The notes under the pieces were generated by a model, which was not told the DNA's origin, did not search any database, and saw nothing but the letters and a program-made list of their open reading frames with translations. From Dimargaris cristalligena (taxonomy: Eukaryota; Kickxellomycota; Dimargaritomycetes; Dimargaritales; Dimargaritaceae), in NCBI GenBank assembly GCA_027576995.1, contig JANBQC010000162.1:1-49124 (forward strand): a stretch of 49,124 nucleotides of DNA, given 5' to 3'. Below are positions 10,444 to 22,200 of the stretch, one piece after another. The translations under genes were made by a program, and so were the position numbers. Numbering within the stretch: the stretch's first letter is position 1; the number at the start of each line of letters is the position of its first letter.

Positions 10444-11781
10444 ATGGACGGCTATCAGTCCATTCACGGGCAAACCGGTCTGCGCCTGTCCAAGCAAATC
10501 GTGTCGGACTTGCGTGGTTTCCAACTGGACTACCTTACCAATGCCCCCGCCAATCACATGGCCTCCTACCCCAGTCGACCCCATTGGCCGAATGCCATCG
10601 AGCCACGACCCGTACACGCTGCCCAGCACCTCGCTGGTCTAGCCCCCGGTGAAGTGTCCCGGTTAGCCCACTGTACCACCGACAACCGGGGGGCTCTGCT
10701 TCCGCCTGTGTACGCCAATATTCCCTATTCGACCCCTGCTCTCGAGGTGGAGGAGGAAGAAGATGAAGCAAAGGGGGGGAAGGACCCCTCCTACCGGTGG
10801 GCCCCCGACTACTCCAAAATGCGGGCCGTTTGGGAGTGGCTTGAGGACAGCAACGGCCGCTGTCTGAATGACCTTGGCGACCCCATGGATGGTAGCGACC
10901 AATCTAATCGTCATCATCATCATCATCATCATCATCATCACTATCACCACCACGGCTCGGAAATGGCCGACATGTCCGCGACCATGCCCTCGGAGATTTT
11001 CCATAAAATTCTAACCTTTCTACCTCCCGAATCCCTGGGTATGACAGCCGCGGTCAACCACACGTGGCGTCTGGCCAGCCTGGAAACCCTCAAATCCAGC
11101 ATGACCAGCCAGTTGAATCAGCTCCAATTGACCCTCAACCAGCAGTACAATGTATCCAGTCTCTTTCTCCACCTCTACCAAGACCGGGCCATGATTCAGT
11201 CGCCGCTGTACATCACCGAAGCCATCCGGGTGTTCTCTGATGAAACGGGCGCTCAGCAACTGGCCCCTACTCGGGCACTAAGCCTGGCGCTTTCATCGGC
11301 AGCCACCACGGCTGGAATTGGAAACCGGTCCGCTCTGAAACTCGGTCAATCGGCCAATGTCAAGGGGTGTCGACTGGCCGATGATTCCGCCGTACGGTAT
11401 CCTCTGAGCGTTATGGTAGGTGCGCTACCCAGCCCCCCCGGCCACCGGCGCCCGGGTGCTACGATCTCCGCAGCCACGCCGATTGCTTACCCCCATGACC
11501 ACAGTCACGGGGACCCACTCCCCTCTACCGCCGCGAACGATTTCAATTCCAGCTCCACTGTCAACCATACCATCAAGCAGTACCTGTATGAGCTTCGGGC
11601 ATCGGGCACTTTCGAGTCCCCGTCATCGTGTCGCTTACATACCCTACAAATTGAATTGTTCCTGAGCTACCTGAGTTATCTACTGACTACCACTCTACCT
11701 AATACCTTACGCAGGCGGCTGTATAACCTGGGCCAGATTACCCAGTCGATCAATCCCAAGTGGCTGGCCGATACCACTTAA
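10444..11781 (+). CDS. F-box protein with poly-histidine tract
   Basis: A single open exon of 445 residues with a Kozak-like CTCCATGG start. The N-terminal 150 residues are polar, with an acidic EVEEEEDEA cluster at 101-109 and a WAPDYSKMRAVWEWLED segment at about 119-135. Residues 157-170 are almost all His, encoded mostly by CAT. An F-box follows at about 181-215 (MPSEIFHKILTFLPPESLGM...VNHTWRLAS). The C-terminal 200 residues are Ser/Thr/Ala-rich and end with a Leu-rich segment (IELFLSYLSYLL). By family knowledge F-box proteins bind Skp1 and recruit substrates to SCF ubiquitin ligases. No WD40, LRR or Kelch repeat is visible, so the substrate class is unknown. GC content and codon use match the housekeeping genes, unlike the F-box-like paralogues at 4.9 and 33.8 kb. 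A small 3' intron was considered and rejected. Confidence 0.75.
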   Translation: MDGYQSIHGQTGLRLSKQIVSDLRGFQLDYLTNAPANHMASYPSRPHWPNAIEPRPVHAAQHLAGLAPGEVSRLAHCTTDNRGALLPPVYANIPYSTPALEVEEEEDEAKGGKDPSYRWAPDYSKMRAVWEWLEDSNGRCLNDLGDPMDGSDQSNRHHHHHHHHHHYHHHGSEMADMSATMPSEIFHKILTFLPPESLGMTAAVNHTWRLASLETLKSSMTSQLNQLQLTLNQQYNVSSLFLHLYQDRAMIQSPLYITEAIRVFSDETGAQQLAPTRALSLALSSAATTAGIGNRSALKLGQSANVKGCRLADDSAVRYPLSVMVGALPSPPGHRRPGATISAATPIAYPHDHSHGDPLPSTAANDFNSSSTVNHTIKQYLYELRASGTFESPSSCRLHTLQIELFLSYLSYLLTTTLPNTLRRRLYNLGQITQSINPKWLADTT

Positions 11782-13075
11782 GTGTAGCTCGTCGATGTTA
11801 GAGTGCTTTATTGCTATCTTTGCCGCCCATTTCAATCCTTATTTATTGAATAGACCTATGGGGAAATGGCAGCTATTCTCCGCACCTTATTAGTCAGCCT
11901 ACTTTTACGGGCTTTAATTTTTTAATTCTGTATTATTTCGTATTTCGTATTGCGATTTGCATTGCTCCTCGTTAACTTCACGCCGGGCCTCCACTGTCCA
12001 CCCCAGCCACCATCAGTGTATACGGGAGGTTCTCTATTGTATACTTTTTGTATTTCTTTCCCGTATTATTTTTACATCCTCTATTTTATTAATTGGATAA
12101 TCTATCGCTATCTACATGTGGGTGATGAAAACATAATTACACCGTCCTATGTTTCTCATCTCTACATTTGACTCTCACTACCCTTTGTATTTTTGTGTCT
12201 AAATTTACCCCAACATTACACACTTCATCTGACGACTAACCGCCCAATATCTGCGCGTTTGCGTTAACCTCTTTCCAACGCCAGCATCTGTACCCCAACC
12301 ACACTACATTTCTATAACTTTTAGTGCTATACCATTTTCAAACACTCAAAACTGTACTAGTAACTTCTCCCCCTCCCACCGATTTAACAGATAATCTCCA
12401 AACCATGTACACGGCCCTGGCCTGGCAAGCATTTATTCCCATCAACTTTCCACTATTGGAGCATTCTGCGGCTATCATGACTACCCGTATGTCTAACAAA
12501 TACAATAAACCTATAGTTACCCCCACCAGTATGGATTATTTTAGTACTTTGGGTGCCAGTATCAGTCCTGCTTAGAAGCTCAGTTCTTGATTAGCCATTT
12601 AGGGGATCTAGCCGGCATTTCGCTAATTAGGAATGTTATAATGCGGTTTGGTACTGCCGACAAGCTAGTATAACCAAGAATTGGGGCCGTGAATGTTTAC
12701 CTAGTATCAGAGACAGGTATTCTCCCCCTCTTCATACCCGGGGGTCTAGTCCAATTGGGGCTACTTTTGTAGTTGGTGTTTCTAGAATAAGTTGCTAGTC
12801 AAACACATTATAGACGATACTTAATATGATCACAAGATAAATATATATGGGAGAAGTTGATTCAGGCTGTATAATGAAAAATCCATTGGATGAGGCTAAG
12901 ATTACTGGTTAAAAGCTATTCTCACATATATTCGCCCATACACGTATATTGTAAAACCTTATACAGCTGGTTTGAATTTTACCCATATATATATATATAT
13001 ATATAAGGTCATTTCTTCGCCAGCAGGCAGTAACTGATTGAGGCTTACCGACTTGACCTACTTTCAGTATATGAT
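11782..13075. other. Intergenic region after the F-box gene
   Basis: T-rich 3' flank, then AT-rich DNA. An 83-codon frame at 12,324-12,575 has plausible composition but no support from splice sites or homology. An (AT)n tract runs from 12,985 to 13,005. I see no RNA gene. Confidence 0.45.
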
Positions 13076-14200
13076 TTACCTTTGGCCGGATAAAAATAGA
13101 TGGAATGCAACCATTGGAAAGTCCAAACTCAGCCCCATTCCTCCTTGGAAAATGCCATACAAAGTAAAAGCATAAATTTCAATGTGGGTGATGTACCCAT
13201 TGGCCGCTGTGAAATGAATCAGAGTGGTTAGTGGGGAGGGGGGCGGGTGATAAAAGGGAAGGGGGGCAATCTCCCGACCAAACTGGCCACCTGAAACATA
13301 CTCGTCCGGATTGAGCCGTAGGTTCAACAATAGCCAAATTATGGGCGTATGGGTGTAATGGGATGGTCTGGTTGCCTCAGTTGGGCCAAGGCATGGAACT
13401 GAACTGAGGGGGAAAATATAAAGATGTGGGAAAATAAGTGATAGTGAGCGGGTTTGGATTAGGGAGACAGTATGGGTGAGGGGGGGACACTCGATATAGA
13501 TGGGGCCATCCGAATAGTAAACCAGTGCCATGTCTGGTAATAGCAGCCACTTCTGAACATTTGAGTGGTTAAAAAAGATCATATCCATGCGCCCCAATAC
13601 ACTTCGGCATTGATGCCGATCGCATGCGGAGCAAATCAAAATTGGTATATTATTTTTTCTGGCCTATATTCTCGTCAAGCTTCGTCCATTCGAAACAATA
13701 GGTGTGTCGTAGGAGGAGATGATCAAATTGTGTAGACGGCGGATAAACCCGGCCGACACCGGATAGGATGCTTTACTCAATAGTCTAGAGGGTGGAATGC
13801 GCCGCCGTTTTAATTCACCATTATTCACCAATTCCTCACCCATATATATTGCCTTATCCAAGCCTTCCTACTCCAGGTTTCCTTCCCGTTTCCATACCCC
13901 CCCCCCGACCCTGGATTTATAACAGCAGCCCCCACGGAAACAGGGGAGACTGGGGTGCCGCTTAGACCGGTGGCCCCGTCTATTGGAGACCAACCTCCAT
14001 TGATCATCCTCATGTTCGGTCTGTGGCGAAATGCCAACCAACCCCACTCTTTACAGACCCGTTACCAATGAACTTACCTCGCTAGGTTGATGCTCCGCAA
14101 TCGTACCCTGTTGGCTGACGCTGATTGAATAGACCATCCACTCAGGTGGCTCGCTATTAACGATTGCTAGACCAATAGGCACGTTAATCAAAATGTGCAT
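13076..14200 (-). pseudogene. Orphan gene interrupted by one in-frame TAG
   Basis: Exon 1 is 14,200-14,078 (41 codons, starting MHILINVPIGLAIVNSEPPE; an in-frame TAA lies 24 nt upstream of the ATG). A 210-nt intron follows (GAG|GTAAGT...AGTAG|GAA, phase 0). Exon 2 starts at 13,867 with EGLDKAIYMGEELVNNG and runs 67 codons to TAG at 13,664-13,666. The same frame then stays open for about 195 more codons to 13,076, with protein-like stretches (ILICSACDRHQC, NVQKWLLLPDMALVYYSDG, LNPDEYVSGGQFGREIAPL). Either the product is a 108-residue protein, or a longer gene has been disabled by a TAG that could derive from CAG. The last third contains low-complexity, Pro-rich sequence and may be non-coding. 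No known domain recognised. Confidence 0.5.
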
Positions 14201-14402
14201 ACAGCCAATAGTGACCAAGGTTTACCGATAGGTAAAAAGGAGGGGGGGCATGTCCCTTATTTGTTCCCCCCTCCTTTTCCTGCCAGACCTTTCCCCTGGA
14301 TTGAGACACACCTATTGCCTTTGCCTGATTTGGGCCCCGCCTGTTTTGGAACAGCCAATACAGACGGAGACAGTAGAACTTGAGTCACCCCCCTCCCTTG
14401 GG

Positions 14403-15183
14403 CTAAGTCCAGTAGGATTCCTTCGAGATGGGCTTATTCCAACGCTGTAAAGTAGACTTATTTAGATATAATTCAAAAACCCACTTTGGATCCAACCCCC
14501 CGATATTGCGTAGACGGTGTGGGTATACAGTACTCTTAATGGAGAAGGTTCAACTATCTCTAGCCACTAGAGGGCGGTGTATCATAAATTGCACTATTTT
14601 CCAAGATTTAACACGAATATGTTTCATCAGGAGGATAAACACATTACAACAGTGGCGACATCATTCCCCACACCCCTTCCTTGGCTTCCTACCTTCCACT
14701 CTACACCATTCCATGACCTTACCAATGGTTGGTGAGCGAGCCCGGGATGGTAAGAACCCCACTTTGTTTATCCGTCGTATCCAAGAGAACAGTGCTGGAT
14801 CATGCGTGGATCTTTACCACAAGGTGGGTATCTAATATAGCCATGTGTGTGTATGTGTGTGGTATGCTCATGTATAGATATGTGTGACGAAGAATGTAAT
14901 TAATGAGTGGCATGGGCTATACGGGAGTGGGAGCAGTATGGGGGTTTAGGGTGGGGGAGTGAAGGGGTGGATGGATAGCAGTGGTGATCGAAAGGCAGGT
15001 TGGGATATGTGAAGGCGAATTAAGTTCAAAACAACCTTCCAAGTAGAGTAGAAGGAATAGGAGGAATATGGGCTGGTGTGGTGGAAGAGCATGGTTGGGA
15101 CATACCTTTTCTTCCTGGTCATTGAATTCGGGATAATACTTGGATCCATTGTTATTGGCGACTCTCCCTCCATATATGCGCAT
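14403..15183 (-). CDS. Putative three-exon orphan gene
   Basis: Proposed exons: 15,183-15,106 (26 codons, starting MRIYGGRVANNNGSKYYPEF), 14,761-14,723 (13 codons) and 14,534-14,403 (43 codons plus TAG). The introns are 344 and 188 nt (AAG|GTATGT...AAAG, TTG|GTAAGG...TTAAG), all phase 0. The joined product is only 82 residues. The third exon reads like protein (YPHRLRNIGGLDPKWVFELY, QRWNKPISKES). The very short middle exon is the weak point. The gene may instead be part of a longer locus with the next minus-strand exons at 14,200, but no donor before the TAG links them. Function unknown. Confidence 0.35.
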
Positions 15184-16292
15184 ATAACCAGAGAGGTTGT
15201 TCAGTCGGAAATGAATGAAAGGGAAGCGGGTTAGGGCCAGTCAATGCGCATTTAGCAAGTGACCTGAGCGTGGGCATATATCTCTCCGCCACATCCCCTA
15301 GAACGCGGCTACCTTTCTTCGTCTTCCTCTTGGGATTTTTTTGCTCACGCTCTTCGATAGCTTGGGCTTTTTTTCACTGTCTCTCTGTTCTCGTCAACCC
15401 CGCGCGACTGTTGGCATAGGGAGTGTCTCCTTCTCTCTTCCAATACACCCGCATCGGCCTACACACTAATCCAGGCGGTTGACTCGGCTGGCCTATTCGA
15501 GTGGTTGATTGTTACAGGTATAATATTTCTTCCACTCCACTCTCTACCTTCTTCCTTTCTCTCTTTCCGTTCCAGTACCTTGTTATTTTTATATATATAT
15601 ATTTTAAATACGATACAGTCTTTACCAGACGAGCACCGGGACCTCCCCCCCATAAGAGAAACCTCTCTATATACGCGCTTGAACGTGTGCGTATATATGT
15701 GCATGTGTGGTGTTTAATACTTGTGTTCGTTATTGCCCTCGGTCTGATCTCCTCTCATCTTGTCGCGCTGCTTTCCACCCCTGGTCTGTGCTATTTCACC
15801 CCGCGCGGTTCCGGGTTCTCATCATCTTAACTCATCCGCCCAAACTCGGCCCTGGGTTGTGTAACGCCCCTCCTGCGGCCCCACTTGGGTTCGTCTTGAC
15901 CCGCTGCCGTTCTATTGGCAGTCGCTTCGGGGATTCTCTGACCCTATTCCTATTAGCCCTTGTAATATTTATTCTCAACTCCCGTGCTACTGCGCTGTGC
16001 TTTGTTTTTCTTCACTGGTCGACGTTGTTATCTTATCTTCAAGGTGTTCTTTATTCTGTGTCCCTCAATACCCACCACCCTGTCTCTGCTTTCTTGACCC
16101 ATTCGTTACTGGGTCAAGGCTTTTTCTATCGTTGCTAGTATTTTCTACCCTAGTCTTTTCTCCTAATCCTTCGCCTGCCCAGTCGTCGCCGGTCGCCTCT
16201 CCCCCATCGCCCACTACCTGTCGCCCCTTTTCTCTGTTTCGATTCCGTAGTTAAACAATACTCTTCATTCCGCTCTCCCGCTCTAAATCACC
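15184..16292 (+). promoter_or_regulatory. Promoter and pyrimidine-rich leader of the RasGAP gene
   Basis: About 1.1 kb with a strong C/T bias on the plus strand from 15,300, without a convincing exon. Open frames here (for example 15,707-16,138) are translations of pyrimidine runs (Leu/Phe/Ser/Pro). No clear TATA box is seen. I infer that the transcription start and a long 5' leader lie in this tract. Confidence 0.45.
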
Positions 16293-19200
16293 ATGGATGG
16301 CGACACGCTGCTGATCCTTGCCCTGATAAATAAACTGGGTCTCCTGGTAAGTCAATATCTCCCACTGCTCAGTTTGATAGCCCAACCCCCATAGCACCCC
16401 TTATTCTCGGATAACCCTGAAAGCCTATATCGGGCTCAGCCCCGCTGTAGCGTTCTCTAACCCAAAGATGTCCCCAGGCTCTTTATTTCCTTCCCTCGTC
16501 GGGCTGTGGTTCCATGGATATGTCGCCCTTTCCCCTCAGGGGCAGGTGGCTATTGAGTGGGGCTGGGTGAACACTCTCTATACTCCATTCCGAAACTATC
16601 GGTCTACCCTCTGCTTCTAGCAATATTGACTCGGCAACATCCCTGATTGTATTTCCCCTTCAGGCTTACCGTTGACATAACGGCACACTCCCTCCCCCTC
16701 TTCGTATTCATGTCTTGACCCGCATCTGGACTGTTTATCTAATACATCTCTGTGGTACTCCCTTTTCTACCCCATCCATTTGACCCCCCCTCTTCCGTAG
16801 TTGCCTTGTTATACCAACAAGTCGTACGAAGGTCTCGAGTCCGATGAAGTCCTCAAGAGCATCGTGCGCTCCCTCCTAGAGATTTCCGAATTTCGCCTCA
16901 GCATTACCTCCCATGCCATCATCAACCTGATTGAAAAGATCAACAAGTCTGGCAGTAACAACAGCCAGACTGAGGAGGCCCAGCAGAACCTGGCATACTC
17001 CCAGCACTTCCTGACCCGCATCCTGGTCGGCTGCATGGCCTATCACTGGTACCAATTCATTCGGAGTGCCCACCGGGAAGGTCGGGGTCTACTGGCCGGC
17101 CCAGGTGCCAACACCTCTTACATTCCCTTTACCGAAGTGTGTCTCCAAGCTGGATCAACCACTGCGCCCAAGGGTGGTGCCGCCACCTCCACCGGCACTC
17201 CCCCCACCTCTGGCGTTGACGACTCGGCCCAAGCCCTTGTCCTGGATGCTACTGGTCGATCGCGCCGTTTCTCCCGGGTCCCTCACAAGTCTTCTTATAA
17301 CCGGGACCCTTCGTCCTTCCCTGGCCTGAATTTCAGCAAGAACTCTTACTATGAAGTGGCCGAGGACGACCGGGCGAATCTGTCGGGCAGCTCCGATATT
17401 ATCGGTAAACAGCTCTTCGTGGGCTCATTTAATCAGACTTTCCACAAACCCGTGGTTTTCACGGCCCAGAATATCAACGCCGCCTTTATGACCGAGCAAA
17501 CTCTTCTGGACCCCACCCCCTTTGAAGAGCCCCTGGCCAAATACATCTTCAACACGATTCTCCGTATGATCCTGGGTAGTAGCTCAGCTTCCGGCCACGA
17601 CCTGGGTTCCATGGTGGCTAACCTGGATCAGTCCCGGGCCTTTTACCTGTCCACCGCCCGGTCCTACCTGTTCCTCACGGGATCCCTGGCGTCGACGTTC
17701 GTGCCAAGCATCGACAGTATCACTGGGTTGATTTTTTCCACCCCCCGCAAAGAATCGCGGGTAAACCAAACCACAATTGCCAACCGCATCCTATTCTATC
17801 TCAGCGCATCCAACTGGAACGTCGTCTTCTCCCGCATCAAGACCCGCATGCAGAGTTTAGCAAGCACGCAGGACGAGTTCACTGACATTCAGGAGTTGCG
17901 GATCCTAGAATACTGCCATCTCAATACCCAACGAATTTCCCACGTGTTCCAGGAACTGTCCATTCATTTCCTTCAGTTCCGGCGAAATGTGCAGCTCGCT
18001 GTGGCCCCGACCCTCCGCCGTATGATCTGGAACTGGATCGAGTCCTACCCAGCCGACTACATTGCCCTATGGAAGGAAGGCCGCCGACTTGATGGAAACC
18101 CCGAAATCCTGTTTGACGTGTGCCTATCATTGCACGACAATAACCACCCCAAGGGAAAAGTTATTCTGTGGCCACTGCAAGCTACCCTGTTGGCCCTCTG
18201 TCCCGATGTGCTAACTATGCTGGTCAACTTCGAGGGTGGTAGTAAGGCGGCCAAGCGCCGGGTGTTCTTGGACAATCTCTCCAAGGCCATGCGGAACTCC
18301 CGTAATTTCGAAGCGGCGGCCCATGCGTACGTGGATTTCATCCGGGCCGCCTCCTACGTGTCCCTCATCGAGAACACTGCTCTCAATACCATCGTCAGCG
18401 ACTTTGAGCCTTCTCTGCGTGAGCGTTTGTTTGATTTCCGCTCCCCCAACCTCGATCCGGCCAACAACATTGACCAGCGGTTCCTGATGGAGTCCCTGAT
18501 TGCCTATTACCGTTACGACCCCTACCTTACAGTTAATCGGTTGGTACCCCTCTTTTTCCAGGAGGGCATCTCGGCCGCGTATCGCCTGGTTCTGGTCAAG
18601 GCCTGCTATTCGTTGGCCATTGAGCCTACCTTGCCCTGGCTCCCCTCCATCTCCGTGCTCTACTCCCACGTCGCCTCCTCTTTCCGCAAGCTGTTCCAAT
18701 CATACGTCACCCAGCCTCTTGGATGGACCGACCCTGCCGTGCGCAAATCCTCACTGTCTCTCGAGCGGGCCCTGCTGAAACGCTCCAATAAGGGGTCCGA
18801 CGCTGAGACCTTGAAGACCGAGCGAATTGAGTTTATTTTGACCCTACTCAAGGCCTACTGGACAGACCCTCTACCGGCCATTTACAATAGTAACCCCGAG
18901 CTGCAGTTCTCCGAGAATCTAACACTATTCAATAATATTACGGCATGTTTCCGCGAGCCCGTAACCACCATCCGCTCCATGGCCGCCTTCACCGTTCTAT
19001 CCCTACACGATGCCGTGTACATTGAAAAATGGGGCCCCGAAGGGATGATGATGAAGTCTTTCTGGACCATCAGTTCCCAGGTCCTCTTAGCCGTAGCCCG
19101 CGAAATCCTGGACTTCAACGACCGGGAGGAGGGCGTCAAGTTTATGCTTTACATCCTGCTGAGGCTTTTGGCCAAACGCAACCAGTTCATTCAGAAGTAT

Positions 19201-22200
19201 CCTAGTCAGGTGGCCCAGGGAATTGAAGTGCACGACCGACTCGTGGCCAGCGTCGCAATGGAAATTGCCTTGTTGGTCCTTCTATGCTCGGCTGAACCTA
19301 GTATTATCAACATGGCCCAGGACTGCTTCGCCTATCTATGTGACGAGGCAGTCTTGACCGAGGAAGTGGACGATCCCCACCATTCCAACTTTACCATCGT
19401 CAAGAACTACGCCGTGTACCGTGAACTGTCCAAGAACAACACCATTATCACAGGCAAAGTGGCCCAGCAGAAGCGGATCCGCCGCTTGTTACGCCAAATG
19501 ACCACCCCCACCATGGGTAATCTGGCCGCTTGGGAGGAGGGTTACAAGCGCTGGCGAGTTCTCATTCAGGGTGTGTCCAAGGGTCTGGACCACGACGATG
19601 ACGGCGCCTCTAACGTTGGCGGAGACGGATCCCGTCTGGGCAATTCCGGTAGTACAACAAATCTCCACGCCAAGGATCACCACCACCCGCCCCCTGCTCC
19701 GGCTGGACCGGTCGAGAAGCTCAAAAAGAAGACGCCCTTCCACCAAAAACTGTCTATTTCGCATAATCGGCATAGTGATAAGGACAAGGCCAAGGATAAA
19801 GATCATATGGACTCCGCAACGTCAAGCCACGCCGGCTCTTCCATCGGCGGTATGGTTGGAGGGGGTAGTGCGACTTCGGTCTCCAATACCGCGGGAGGTG
19901 GCTCCAGCTCTTACTCCAAGGCCAACCACCTACACCACCTATCCATTTCGTCGGCTACGTCGTCCTTTGAGGAGCCCCGTGTCGAAGATCGGGGTGAATG
20001 GCCCAATTACACCGGTTTCCTATGCGCGCTCGGTGGGGTTTGCCTGCAGGGCTCGGGTGTGGAAGCTAATCCGGTGGCCAGTTCAGCCTCTGCTCTAGCC
20101 AGTAATACTAGCCTGGCGGCCGTCTCAAATATGGCCACTGGCCAGGTGGACGCCCCTCAAATGCTCAACCGATTCATGCAGGAATTGGTAGACCTTCTAG
20201 TTAGCGACAACATTCTGGTCCGGGAGACCATCAAGGATATACTAGGGACTGACCTCAGCCCCGCCCTGTTCGCCCTCCTCCTCTCCCACCTCCAGAAGGT
20301 CGTGAATCGGTTTGTGATGCCAGATGGTGATATTCAGTGTACCGACCATTGTACCCTGTTTGTGGGCCAAGCTATCTCGGTGGTGAAGATGATCCTGGAA
20401 CGGATGAACGAACCCACCGTCAGTCTGTTCACAGTGGACCTGGGCGGACTGGTCTTTTCCTTCGCCCGTTATCTCCATCGTCTGGGCAATTCTCCAACTG
20501 CCCTCCAAATGAAGATTCGTATGTGCCAGCTCACTGAGATCCTCATGCAGAAGAAGGAGTACCTCAGTCTCCGCCACGAGATTAAATTCCGGAACAAGTT
20601 GCTCGACATTATCATCTCGTGGACCTCCGACTTTACCTCCAAGGTGTCCGAGAGCCACCACCAGTCCCACGGCAGTGTAAGTGGGCGAGATGTGGGTGGC
20701 GGGGTAGGTGGGAGCGGTGCCAACGGCGGTGGCGGATCGGGGGGAAGTGACATGGCTCTCGCACTTGCTAGTGCCGAAGAGGGCGGGTCCTTTTTGCAGA
20801 ACGAGAAACTACACCGCGAGCTCGACCAGGACTGTATGAAGACGGTGGTCAGTCTCTTGCTAGGTTTGCCCCTGCAGCCCCAGGATAACGTGGTTGAGTC
20901 CGAACTGGGAACCGTCAAATCCCACCAATTCTACCGGTACTTTTCCTTCTTTATCAAATTGCTCAATCGCTGCCGAGTACTCGAAATTCTCGAGTCGGGT
21001 GCCCATCGCACTAAATTGACCCAGGACCTCCAGAACCTGCTAGCACAGTCCAAGGAATACATCAAGGACCTGCGCCCCCTCAAGGAATACACCATTCTGG
21101 CTCTCTCCAACCTGCTCAGTGCGAATGTCGAGTCCGGCCTGAAGTATTCGCTCACCATGGGATACCACGAGGATACTCGAATTCGAACCTCCTTCATGCA
21201 GGTGTTGACCAATATTCTGAACCAGGGTACCGAATTCGAAAGTCTGACCGATATCTCCCTCGTCGAAAAGCAGGAGAAGCTCTTGGACATTATCCTTGAG
21301 CCCGATATGGCGGTTGCTTTGGCCCTCTGTGACGCCTGTCCTGTGGCCGACATTGATGAGCTTTCGATGGTGTTACTGTCCGTTTTTGAATCCCGCGGGC
21401 TCGCCATCCCCCTGCTCAAGGGTGTTACCGAACGCGAGCTGTACAAGACCGAATCGGCGCCCGAAATGTTCCGGCGTAACTGTATCGCCACTCGCCTGCT
21501 ATCCCTTTTCGCTAAAGTCTATGGTTTTGAATATCTGCGGGAGACCCTGCAGAGTCTCATCCACGATGTGATTAAGCGGGCCCATGACGCCGGACCCGGC
21601 TTCAGCTACGAGCTGGATCCCACCAAACTGAGCGCTACCGCCAATACCAACCAGAACCTGCAGCACCTTATCGAACTATGTAACCGACTCCTCGATGCCA
21701 TCACCTCTTCCATTTGCATGGTGCCTGATGAGTTCCGCGACTTTTGCCACTTTTTGGTAGAGGTGGTCAACGCCCGTTTCCCTGGGTCCCAGGCCACCGC
21801 CGTGGGTGGTTTTATTTTCTTGCGTTTCTTCTGTCCTTCGATTGTGGCCCCCGACTCGCATGACTTGGTCAAGGGCAATGTTAACAAGGAGGTGCGCCGT
21901 GGTCTGATTCTGGCCACCAAGGTTATCCAGAACCTGGCCAACGATGTCCTTTTCGGGGCTAAGGAGGCCTTTATGACCCCGCTTAATGACTTTTTGATCA
22001 CCAATAAGTACAAGGTAACGCAGTACCTCGAGGAACTTGGCCAACGGCCGAGCGACGCGTATTTCGAGCGCGGGATGGTTAAGAAGCACGCGGATCCCAA
22101 CGATGTGGCTCGGCTTCACCGGTTTGTGTCGGAGAATCTGGATCGAATTGGGCGCGATATGATATCGATTAAACAGATTAAGACCATGGGTATTTATCCC

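Noticed and set aside
10910..10955. Poly-His run as a cloning-vector His tag or contamination
   Set aside because: It is interrupted by Tyr, uses mixed CAT/CAC codons and lies inside a continuous native frame.
11416..11473. Possible 58-nt intron in the F-box gene (GTAGGT...CCGCAG)
   Set aside because: Removing it shifts the frame and loses the open C-terminus; it is also far shorter than other introns here.
15707..16138. A 143-codon open frame upstream of the RasGAP gene
   Set aside because: It is the translation of a pyrimidine tract (Leu/Phe/Ser/Cys) with overlapping alternatives in other frames; better explained as leader sequence.
18211..18699. Many antisense frames of 60-190 codons inside the RasGAP exon
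   Set aside because: They are shadows of the GC-rich sense frame, without independent features.
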